A stretch of DNA of 64,000 bases from positions 158,395,124 through 158,459,123 of the forward strand of contig NC_135498.1 of the NCBI RefSeq assembly GCF_052857255.1. Direction: 5' to 3'. The notes beneath the pieces are model-generated. The model was not told the origin of the DNA. It worked only from the letters and a program-made list of their open reading frames with translations, and ran no database searches. Positions 45,556-54,260 of this stretch are shown here, piece after piece; position 1 is the stretch's first letter, and each line of letters begins with the position of its first letter. Source of the DNA: Amblyomma americanum (Eukaryota > Arthropoda > Arachnida > Ixodida > Ixodidae). The translations under genes were made by a program, and so were the position numbers.

Positions 45556-46790
45556 AAAAACTACTACAAGAATACTTGGCTTTGAAAGAGAAATATTCAA
45601 GCTGCATGGAGTTTTACACAGATGGCTCTAAAACAGCGATGCACGTTGGAAGTGCCGTAGTACAGGGGAAATGGGAAAAAATAGTAAGATTGCCTAGTTA
45701 TGTACCAATCTTTACTGCCGAATGTTACGCAGTGTGTATGGCTGTCGACAAAATATATAGTACACGAGGACATCAAAAAGAGTATAATATACACAGATTC
45801 CCTCAGCCTACTCAAAGCGCTGCAGTCAAGAAATGCAGTTGAACCCTTAGTAGGCCACATCATACACAGCAAAGAAAAATTCACAACACATGGACATATG
45901 ATAAGGTTGTGCTGGGTCCCGAGCCAAGTCGGCATAGAGGGCAATGAGAGAGCAGACATAGCAGCAGTAAAAGCTCGAAATGGTGAAATGAAAAATGTGA
46001 ACATACCTTTTAAAGACTGCATGAATTTAATACATAACAAATTAAAGAACAAATGGCAGGAAAAGTGGGATAATGACCTGAACAACAAATTACACTTCAT
46101 AAAGCCCACCTTGGGGAAATGGAAGTCACGCAGACACCAGGAATGTTTCACTGAAGTAATCTTAGGTCGCCTTCGGATAGGACACACACACTTGACACAC
46201 AACTACTTACAAAAGAAGCCAAACCCGTTTGTGAGATATGCGGCGATGAGCTCACACTAAACCATATCTTATTTACATGTTCAAACCTAGAAAAGCTAAG
46301 AAAGAAGTATTTTAGTCAATTTTATAATCAATGCATTTCATTTCACCCAGCACTACTCTTGAGTAATAATGCAATTGTTGACATTTCTTATGTTTTTAAC
46401 TTTTTACAAGAGGCTGGTTGTCTTAATGAAATGTGAATGGCTCACTTTTATGTGATACACCTCAGCCACTTTCTCAATCCTGAGGAGAATGCTGAGGTGT
46501 GTATTTCATTGGTTGGGGGCCTCGACATCCTTCCTCTGCAAAGGATGGTCGCTGAGGTTACCGGACCTTTTTTAAAGCTTTTACCATTGGCCATTTCGAA
46601 ACATTCTGCCTTTTACCTTCACTAGATGGTGTGAAATAACATTTTAGGTCCTTTACACCACCGCTTCATTTCTGTCATATAAAATCCGGCACAAGACAAT
46701 TTCCTATACCTTGCGTTTGGCGCATGATGGCCTTAGCCGCCTATGTGCCATAAAACCCAACACAGCACAACACCCCCTTTATTCGACTGC
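45556..46790 (+). mobile_element. LINE-f, 3' part of an I-like LINE
   Basis: RNase H and the C-terminal region are followed by a 3' UTR and a tail that includes gcgcatgatggccttagccg and ccataaaacccaacacagca (46720-46768). This resembles the end of some Ruka-type tails (for example ggccttagttgatttgggac near 2051), as expected if the SINE shares its tail with a LINE partner. Truncated at the left within the RT-RNase H linker. Confidence 0.8.
45576..46436 (+). pseudogene. LINE-f RNase H and C-terminal zinc region
   Basis: RNase H begins with FYTDGSKTAMHVGSAVV (first Asp) and FTAECYAVCMAVDKI (Glu). After a frameshift near 45790 it continues with SIIYTDSLSLLKALQSR (third acidic residue) and LCWVPSQVGIEGNERADIAA (last Asp). 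The C-terminal domain has GRLRIGHTHLTHNYLQKKPN; a further frameshift near 46225 separates it from the end of the zinc motif (NHILFTC) and the tail to a stop at 46434-46436. The RNase H motifs fit the I-element group. There is no RT left. Confidence 0.87.
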
Positions 46791-47267
46791 AAGGCAAGAG
46801 CCATGACGTCAGCGCCGGCAACGAGCATGAACACGAAGCAGTCTTGCTTGGGGCCATCCGCAATGCGGCGAATTTATTGCGTGCTTGCTGGACTGAACTT
46901 ATTTGTTTGCGGCATCAAACAAAGCTACCGCGGGTCAACGTGAGTTACGTGCTTTGCGCGCTCCCGGGAGTTTGAGCCGAACGGCAGGCAGCCGGGTGCT
47001 ACGCCAGCGGGGCAAGGCGGAGGGAGAGTGGCGTGCTGTGACAGTAACACTCCTTCCGGGAAGACCAGAGGGGTGCGTCTTCCTGTAGGCTCGGAGTGAA
47101 CGGACATTGCGGTGCAGCACCGGAAGCTGACAGCGAACTGTGGATTCCGGTTGTCCAAACAGGGGAAATCGAACACCAAGCGTCATTGCATGAACACTGC
47201 GGTGATGCGCTGCAACTCCGCTTCGGCAGCGGCACTCGTCGGAGTAAAACGTGGCAACTGCGAAAAG
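46791..47267. other. unassigned interior of the hAT-like unit, right
   Basis: Several overlapping short frames on both strands (46935-47309) are mutually exclusive and lack domains. Confidence 0.45.
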
Positions 47268-47481
47268 TCTCGACCTCAAAATTTCGACCTCACTGAATGA
47301 CGACCTCACTCAACCTCAAACTCACGCGTGAGGTTGAGGTCTGATTTGCTGACCTCACTCACAAAATTTCGAGCCGTCACCGACCTCACCTCAACCTCAC
47401 CTCATGACGTGAAGTTGAGGTCACTTTGAGGTTGAGGGTCGACCTCATGAGGTCGAAACCTCATGAGTTTGCCCACCTCTG
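47268..47481 (-). repeat. right terminal and subterminal motif cluster of the hAT-like unit
   Basis: Mirrors the left end: cgacctcactcaacctcaaa, cgtgaggttgaggtctgatt and similar words recur about eight times, and the unit ends gtttgcccacctctg. Confidence 0.85.
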
Positions 47482-47489
47482 CTCATACG
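47482..47489 (+). repeat. 8-bp target-site duplication CTCATACG, right copy
   Basis: Exact copy of 38695-38702. Confidence 0.88.
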
Positions 47490-47581
47490 TATACCGGTTT
47501 ACCGGACGCCGGCTACGTGCCCTCAGTGGCCCCGCACTGTCCCGTTCTTTAACAGGAGGCGTCCGGCACACTGGTATACGT
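47487..47581. repeat. imperfect inverted repeat next to the hAT-like unit
   Basis: Arms acgtatacc...ccggacgcc (47487-47510) and ggcgtccgg...ggtatacgt (47558-47581) match at both ends, with a six-base mismatch block in the middle. The loop is about 47 bp. Confidence 0.8.
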
Positions 47582-48796
47582 ACGTCTCTGCTGTGCTAAA
47601 GGTCTCTTATGATGCGTACACAAAATTTATTGTTCTTTGGTGCTTTGGCAACATGATTTGCTAAGGGACAACCATTTGTCCCTCAAATGATTTCGTGCAA
47701 CCTCAGGTGTAGCAGTAACAAGGTCCGTGGCGGTCGTTCCTTGTACAGATACGTTCAGTAAACCATGTCAAAGCGTAATATTTGCAAATTTAGGGTGGCC
47801 AGCTCAAATGTTATTTTTGCTACTTTTTTCACTCCGCTTAAAAATCATTACCGGAGGAACAGTTTCCGTTGCGAGTACTTACGCTCGTGAGAGGACCCCT
47901 GAGGTGACATTTCCATGTGTGTAGTAGTCCTTGGCTAAACGGTGAGGAAATGTTTTGAGGAAACTATTTACGTCTTAAACATTTTTTAAGATCGTGGAAA
48001 CCATCGCTGTGGGCTGCGTTGGTCTACAGACTTCTCAGTTATCGCCGCCAAGGCCTACAGAGAGGTCTTTTACACCTAAGCACGGCGTCTTGCAGCCTTA
48101 GTAGACGAAGCACAAGGAAAGTTTCTGCACATGCAGCTACTCCTTCTTGCGCTGAGTCTTCTTGGGATATAGAACGTTAAGTTTAGTCTTTACAGCCAGT
48201 TTTCTTTTCCGAAGCATTCCATGGATAATTCTATTTCATGACACAAAATGAACCGAAAATTTTCTCCCTGTTTCTTGAAGCGAAAGAGCGAGTGCCATGA
48301 CTTGAGAGAACAGTATTCACAACCTAGCAGTCCGAGATAAACATGAGAAGGCATAAATTAAGGCTCTAGAGTTGGTCTGCACAAATGCGCGGCTAGCGTC
48401 GCCATTTTCACACCATTTTTTCAACGGCATTCTCTGCCGAATTGCTGCATAGCAGCACAATAAAAAATGTCACTATGGGGACCTCGGAATATTTAGAAAC
48501 AACTCCGGTATCTCACTTCAGGTGTTGTGTGTCGGCCACACTCGGTCAGACCGTCCCGGACATCAGTGGCCTGAGGCCTGACGTTATTAAGAGTCAGATG
48601 TTCTGCTTCTCGTCTTAATCTATCGTACCCGTATTTCGGGAGAACCTGGTAGCCATAGTGCAATAATTCATACGTCTTTATCATTGTGCTGCTTATAAGT
48701 AACCATTGTAGTCGACAATGATGGAAAGCAGACGCCCACATTGCAGACGAGCTGTACAATGAGCCAACGCTAAAGCAGCGATCCAATATCGACCGT
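47582..48796. other. unassigned sequence
   Basis: No recognisable coding or repeat feature. The 97-codon minus frame at 48493-48786 has no domain. Confidence 0.45.
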
Positions 48797-49110
48797 TAAC
48801 ACACCTAACATAGGTCACTGGTTCGATTCCCTGCCGCGAGCTATACTCTAACTTAACTAGTAAGTTCATGCCGCACGAAACAGGAAATCGTATGCCAACT
48901 GGCCGAACACTCTACGACAAACGAGTGAGCCTGAATGTTCATATTAAGATTCATAAAGACGTGGGATTTGGAGTACATAGGTCGCCCGTTCGAATCCCTG
49001 CCAAGATATGGGCTCTAAAGTAACTAGCAAGTTTATGCTTCACAAACGCCGAATCGTATGACATCCGGAATATTCTGTGACAAACGGTTCGCCCACAAAT
49101 TTTACGCTAG
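48797..49110 (+). mobile_element. two diverged tRNA-like SINE relics in tandem
   Basis: Two units start acataggtcactggttcgattccctgcc (about 48808) and tacataggtcgcccgttcgaatccctgcc (about 48975). Each contains a B-box (ggttcgattcc or cgttcgaatcc). Each then shares agtaagttcatgc or agcaagtttatgc, aatcgtatg and acgacaaacg or gtgacaaacg. The period is about 166 bp. The A-box half is not visible. Confidence 0.55.
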
Positions 49111-49416
49111 GAATATATATACCGGATGGACATAATTTAGTTTCGAGTTGTGGTGCTTGGGCATCACGCTGCCGCCTGTTATTATTTTATTCCATTATGT
49201 AACCACCTCGGCATAGCCTCGGTTACCATGGCAACCACTTAAGTCAATGTCGCCATCCTGGATTCTATCCGTGGAATCAGTGTAACTCGGAGGCTCGAAA
49301 CGCGAATAATATTGCTTACGCTCTAAAAACTGGCGAAGGAAAACATATGAATGAGGCCGACTCTCTAGATTAGTTTACAAGCAGCATAAATACTCCGGAA
49401 TGTAGACGATTGGACA

Positions 49417-49600
49417 ACTACCGCCGTAGCTCAGCTGGTAGATCACCGGCAGCGAAATTCGAAGGTGATGACTTCGGATCCCACCGACGGTACGTGTTGG
49501 TGTTTTGTCTTTTCTAATGCGTTGGTTCTCAGGTAACTGATTAGTTCTACTAATTTGTCCTTGATCCTTACTACAGATTAAAATAAAAAAGCAGCAAAGT
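49417..49600 (+). mobile_element. tRNA-derived SINE relic
   Basis: accgccgtagctcagctggt carries an A-box-like sequence. ttcggatcccaccgacgg carries the B-box side, and the two ends can pair (accgccg with cgacggt, one mismatch). The anticodon and T stems do not close properly, and the sequence continues into an A-rich tail near 49575-49600. It is therefore a SINE or tRNA pseudogene and not a working tRNA. Confidence 0.6.
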
Positions 49601-50089
49601 AGAAACATTCCCCTATGCTTTCCTTGATTTCTAGTGACTGTTCGCTTCCTTAATGTCTATGTCATAGCGGGCCCCTCAACTCCCTACCTTTGTTTGCTCA
49701 GCTTCAAAGGGAAAGCCACTTGATACGGCAGCCTGAGAAATAGCTGCGACCACTTCCTGATGCACCTGCGCTCTTGTATCATCTCGCGACACGGAAGGTT
49801 AAAGAGCGCGCGCACAAGAGACGACCTTTAGGCAGCCGCGTGGCTTTGTCATCAAATACGGTAGACTGCATAGCAGCGCTGACAAAGCGGCCCATCACTC
49901 GTTTTGGGGACGCCCAGCCGCGAACATAAGAGCAGTCGCCTGTACCTAATATCGATAGCGCCCTAGTTTTCGCGAGCCCTTGGCTATGAGTAGCGTGCGG
50001 ACAGAATTGTCCACATTATGCGGCATAAATGAACACCAACATGACGCATCATGCCTAAAGTTCAAGCTCGGATTTTTCTTCTTCTGAGC
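49601..50089. other. unassigned sequence
   Basis: Nothing recognisable was seen here. Confidence 0.45.
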
Positions 50090-50945
50090 TCAGGACGATG
50101 TCATCGTGAAAAAGCACCTCGCTTGTAGCGATACTGTCTGCCTTTGTGTCGGCCATACGACCCTTCCAGAAAAAAATTTACCAGCTCTTTTAGACGAACA
50201 AACTACCGGTCACATAGGAATCACGTGGACGCTTCGCGGTATCCAGACAAAGTACTGTACATCGCAAAGTACTGCTGGTTCCGTCTGTGCTCTGACGTAG
50301 CACGCTACGACAACACATGTTGAAGCTGTCAACAGCGCAAATCGTCAAGTAGTGCTGAAGGCAAATGAAGCACCAAACAGGCCTTTCCAGCAGATTGGGC
50401 AGTTTAACATAAATCTACTAAACCCTTTTTGTACTTCGTCGCCTAATAACTAGCGGGTAATTATGGCGACCGACTGCTAGTTACGCCGCTACGGAAGCAA
50501 TTTATAACGCAATAGCGCTGCTTGAAGTTGCGAAATTTTGTAGCTCTAGCAACATTACGGTAGCATTTCGAGCCTTCAGTGTGGCGGCGCCGCCACCCTG
50601 TGGCTGCGCCGCCACGCTGTCACGTGTTGGTCACATGGTGCGGAGCAGCTGCCGGCGGCGCGACGTCGTGGCTGATCACGTGGTTCGTCACGTGGATGGT
50701 CACGTGAGCAAGTTCCACTCAGCCAGCTGTAGCTATCGCGTCACTCTAGGTTTAAGCAAAGCTAAACCACTGCCAATTTTTCGGTCGGAAACATGTTTTT
50801 TCACCACTCTGCCCTGAAATTCGCATCGCATACTAGAGAGCAGCGTTTGCTGCTGGTCTCAGCCCAGAAAACCGGCCGTGGGACGACCGTTATACCGTCT
50901 GCAGACCAAAGGCCACATCGAGCGCTTCAACAATACTGTCGCAGA
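50090..50945 (+). pseudogene. degenerate Ty3/gypsy integrase
   Basis: A decayed zinc-domain stretch (LLDEQTTGHIGITWTLRGIQ at about 50190-50250) resembles the His-His part of gypsy integrases. It is followed at about 50385 by APNRPFQQIGQFNINLLNPF, the start of the catalytic core with the Asp region altered. IMATD appears near 50462, and LQTKGHIERFNNTVADI near 50900-50945 contains the catalytic Glu region. About 300 bp in the middle (50560-50780), including the CACGTG cluster, do not fit and look inserted. Frames change repeatedly. It resembles gypsy-2 more than gypsy-1. Confidence 0.65.
50621..50706. repeat. CACGTG cluster
   Basis: CACGTG occurs at 50621, 50677, 50689 and 50701. The last three are spaced exactly 12 bp, and a near match (cacatg) lies at 50632. 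Confidence 0.85.
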
Positions 50946-50959
50946 CATAGAAATTCAGG

Positions 50960-51195
50960 CAGCCAACTTGCAATACCAACCGTAAACGGAGTTCATCCAA
51001 TGCAAAATCGGTGTCGTAAACAAAATCACGCTCGCTTATGGCAAGTCATACATTTGGCAGTCAGGTCGACGAGTAAATGAACGTCTGATAGAGCACCGCT
51101 TGGCAGCGGGATCCATATCGGCTGGTGGGAAACTCCCTTATCACTGCAAGCAGTGTTTTATCAAACGATGCCCTGGCAACCCTGACCATATACCT
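50960..51195 (+). pseudogene. Penelope-like GIY-YIG endonuclease fragment, left part
   Basis: The frame reads VVNKITLAYGKSYIWQSGRR, VNERLIEHRLAAGS and KLPYHCKQC. It matches the pattern of the GIY-YIG domain in the element at 32590 (IYQI...CGKVYVGQTGR...R...H). The usual YIG is read YIW, so the second half of the signature is damaged, but the Arg and Glu-His region is kept. It stops at 51195, where an LTR insertion begins, and its C-terminus is found at 52014. Confidence 0.72.
51192..51195 (+). repeat. 4-bp target-site duplication ACCT, left copy
   Basis: Repeated at 52010-52013 on the other side of the LTR insertion. Confidence 0.55.
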
Positions 51196-52009
51196 TGTTG
51201 TGCTCGCGCTTCCTTCCTGCTGTTGAGTTCGACGAATTTGGACATAGGGAGGATTCCCTGGGAACCACCGCGAGGGTGGCTGAGCCCTCTGGGGGAGACG
51301 TGGCTGGAATGCCGGAAGCAGCGACGATAATAGCGCCCCCACGTATTTGTTCCGGTCCTCAGACGACGAAGTACTAGATCAGTGTTGCCCTCTTCAGTCA
51401 CGCTGGGGTTGAACAATTGCCCGAGTTCCGCGCCTTCGACAGAGGTTCCGCGTTCCGGTCATCAACACAAGATCTTTCAACCCCTGCTGGGTGATAGCCT
51501 GCATTCCTTGTCACGCAGGCGACTTCCTGTTCTACATGGGCGCAGTCCGGACAAACGTGCGCGCCCACCTGGAGGCCGCGAGGACGACAACGTGACCGGG
51601 TCCTGTTCCCTTTCCCTCAACCGAGCTGCAAGAGAACATCAGGACCGCTCTGCCGTGGGTGGTACCATCAGTGCCATCATGTGATTGGACATCATTCTTC
51701 GAACTATATTCTCCAGCTAGGGATCTGGGGAATACGAAGGGTATTTAAGGAGCTGCTGGTTTGGTACCAGAGGAGAGCCCCGCTCTTGAGAGATACCCTT
51801 TGCGTGGAGAGACTCCCGACTGCTAAGAAGCTCTCTATATTGAGAAGCACTCTCAATTGCCCTACTTGTACATTATGTAAATCGTCCTTGTATAAAGTTT
51901 TCCAAGTTTTCTTCCTCCGATCGTCCTCGTCTCTTCTGCGGCCCAGTCACGCTACCTGAATCCCAACAACTGGTGGCAGCGGTGGGATGCTGCTACCTAA
52001 ATCTCAACA
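51196..52009 (+). mobile_element. LTR insertion: LTR, primer-binding site and stub of a second LTR
   Basis: The proposed LTR starts TGTTG at 51196 and ends CAACA at 51968, giving matching inverted ends. It has a TATA-like gggtatttaagga near 51740. Two bases later tggtggcagcggtggga (51971-51987) looks like a gypsy primer-binding site. Then gctacctaaatctcaacaac (51992-52011) nearly repeats the LTR end gctacctgaatcccaacaac (51951-51970). The best reading is an LTR element that lost its interior and most of its 3' LTR. ACCT flanks both ends. No coding capacity remains. Confidence 0.68.
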
Positions 52010-52013
52010 ACCT

Positions 52014-52150
52014 TATTCACCTATCTTGCTGGAAGTGTGCGTACTAGACAAGGTGAAAACGCAATCAGACCGAGAAATTCTTGAAGCATTGTGTGTAAAT
52101 AAAAAAGGATCAAACTGTGTCAGCACCACATCTCTCAGTCTATCTAAAGA
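52014..52150 (+). pseudogene. Penelope-like element C-terminus, right part
   Basis: The frame reads KVKTQSDREILEALCVNKKG then CVSTTSLSLSKEEI. This parallels the C-terminus of the element at 32590 (KKEREVIETLEITRLSPQKC followed by VSEASIHQYRKELEF). It is in the same register as the left part if 51196-52013 is left out. It stops near 52150, where a minus-strand LINE tail starts. Confidence 0.65.
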
Positions 52151-53110
52151 AGAGATTTGTTTATTTATTAATTCCTTTGAAATACCCTCAGGATCTAAAT
52201 ACATTATAGAGGGAAGGCTCGAAAAAAAATCAAAGGCACAGAGTAAACACACCATATATGCAAAGTGGCAGTAGTGTATGGAAAGGTGACACAATACCAA
52301 AAATTGCGATTGGCAATAACAGTAAAAAATGGGAAAAAGGGAAAAGAAAAAATGAACAGGCAGTATGGCTGAAGGGAACAGCAAAGAAAACGAAGCCATT
52401 GGTATTCAAGAACAGCTCACCATATTGGTTAGGGCAGATTTGAAGAGAACAGGGTCATTTATAATTACTAACGATGCAACCAATTTGTTTTATTCAGTTG
52501 AAGTATTTGGGAGAAAGGAATAGGAGAAGGTCACAGTTTTTCATTGTAATATGTGAACTCTGTTGGCGGTCATGTCGAGGAGAGAAAAATGGTGCTCCCT
52601 GAATCCAAAGTGACCGGAGTGACGCGTTGAGATAATAGATTTTGCGAGAAAAACTGATGCGTGTTGCTTTCATGCGGGTAGCGAGTGCATGGATGTTTAT
52701 AGCGGCCCTTATTTGAGTGGCACTTGCAGTGCGGTTATAATTGCTAAGATAAGACGGACTGATCGATTCTGCATTGCTTCTAGTGCTTGAGATAAAGTTG
52801 TGTGATGCAGATCCTATATTGATGAGTCATATTCTTAGCGTGGTCGAACAAAGGTTGTGTATAGCTTTAATTTCAGTGAGGATGGTGCAAGATAAAAATT
52901 ACGTTTCAGATAACCCAGAGTCAATTTGCTTTGGATGTTACGAGATATCGTACCTTAAACGTAGTATCACTTTTGCGCATGTGTGATTTTCGGCACCTTG
53001 AGAAGACAGATTGCATGTTTTTTTTCAATAAACGGCAGTTGAAGCCTAGCGTCTGTACTGAGTGCATGTGTTCTTGTGTTCCTTGTGTCCAAATAAGCGT
53101 AGCAATCATG
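52150..53110 (-). mobile_element. LINE-g, 3' end of a CR1/Jockey-like LINE
   Basis: The left end has ttgtttatttattaattcc and ataccctcagg, the inverse of a LINE tail like the one at 2640-2713. About 400 bp of 3' UTR precede the coding remnant. On the minus strand that remnant reads SNAESI then LSNYNRTASATQIRAAINIH and FSRKIYYLNASLRSLWIQGA (52560-52800), the end of the RT thumb and C-terminal region. Before it, frames with stops contain LTEIKAIHNLCSTTLRI-like sequence. The copy is severely decayed. It inserted into the Penelope fragment. Confidence 0.68.
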
Positions 53111-53579
53111 ATTTCGAATTCCTTCCGCTAGCCCAAGCTTCCGCCTTAATCACAGCAGGGTATGTTCAGATAAGGACGGTTATCGAGGTTCCATGAGCAT
53201 TTTTGCTTCTAATGAAATTTTTATGCGATGGACAAATGTGTTGACCTCAAGTAATGGAACTTAGTTTTGCACAAGACTATGTAGTTTTCTTAACAGAAGA
53301 AATTCGTACATTGCAAGAGGTGGAAAACGTCGCTATTTGGATTTCGCAAAATTGCTAGTTTGGACCTCCGCAAGAAGAAAGCTGTAGTTTGTTGGGACCT
53401 TAATGTTTATTTTTCAGTATATATAAGGAAAATATTCCGTTGGAGGCAGTGTAAAATTATTTATTGGCTGCCTCTAACAGAGCGGATGGGTACCTTTTGC
53501 GTTTGGCCTACATCTAAACGTGGCTGCCCCGGCCGGCAACCATTAAAAGTATTGTTTGGTTCAGAACCTAGAATTCTTG
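53111..53579. other. unassigned sequence
   Basis: No recognisable feature between two minus-strand LINE fragments. It may be their decayed coding part. Confidence 0.4.
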
Positions 53580-54260
53580 AAATTTATTTATTTATATTTA
53601 TCTATACAAAATACCCCTAAAGGCCCTCAATTTCAGGTTATTACATATGGGTGGGGGATGGGCGGTACAGGCAAGTAATCAAAAGAAATAAATAAATAAG
53701 CCAAAATCTCAAGAAACTACAAACAAAAAACAGATAAAAGCATATGGATTCTTGGAATAAAAATACAAAACCGACATATTTTAACATTGAAGCATAAATA
53801 GCAAGAAACAGAAACATTAACAGAGTAAAGTTAATACAAGGTATACAAAGTCTATCTACAACGGCATGAAAATAAAACAACGAGAATCATCAATAACAGA
53901 AATAAAAGACAATAATCTAATGCACTGGTAAGGTAACAATGCACTAATAGATGTTACGCAGATGTAGTGGCAGATATTAGTTTATAAAATTTCTCCGGAT
54001 CAGTGGTGGTAGCAACATCTCAAGGGAGAGCGTTCCAGTTGGTTATAGTGCGTGGAATGAATGAATGTGCATAGTTAGATGTACGGCATGACAAGCGCTT
54101 AACTTTAAACGGATGATCGCGGAGGTCAAAAATGGAGGAAGGCAAAGAAAAAAAGTCATTTTGAAGCGTTGAGTGATAATACAGTTTATGAAAATGTGAT
54201 AAGCGTGCAACTTTACGACGGAGATATAGATCTTGCAGATCAGCGCGTTTCTTCAGGCTG
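53580..54260 (-). mobile_element. LINE-h, 3' end of a CR1/Jockey-like LINE
   Basis: The A/T-rich tail is at the left (gaaatttatttatttatatt read inversely) and a 3' UTR runs to about 53960. The coding remnant on the minus strand (54256 to 53965) reads KKRADLQDLYLRRKVARLSH, then FHKLYYHSTLQNDFFSLPSS and NYAHSFIPRTITNWNALP. This is the usual C-terminal end of CR1/Jockey-like ORF2. It is fairly well conserved, with one stop near the end. Confidence 0.8.

Larger units (their letters stand above)
38703..47481. mobile_element. 8.8-kb hAT-like unit with terminal inverted repeats
   Basis: The left end starts CAGAGGTCGGCA. The reverse complement of the right end starts CAGAGGTGGGCA, so eleven of twelve terminal bases agree. 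CAGNGG ends with 8-bp target duplications are characteristic of the hAT superfamily, and the exact CTCATACG duplication flanks this unit. Next to both ends lie dense copies of GAGGTTGAGGT and its complement. The interior contains LINE-e (40104-44157), LINE-f (about 45560-46790), a 36-bp tandem repeat and about 3.5 kb of unassigned sequence. No transposase motif is visible, so it is probably a non-autonomous or heavily decayed element enlarged by later LINE insertions. Confidence 0.82.

Noticed and set aside
38703..47481. GAGGTTGAGGT clusters as a CRISPR array or satellite
   Set aside because: The words are short, occur in both orientations without unique spacers, and are confined to the ends of a unit bounded by an 8-bp duplication. 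The host is a eukaryote.
49417..49490. Possible functional tRNA gene
   Set aside because: Acceptor ends pair, but the anticodon and T stems do not fold and an A-rich SINE-like tail follows.
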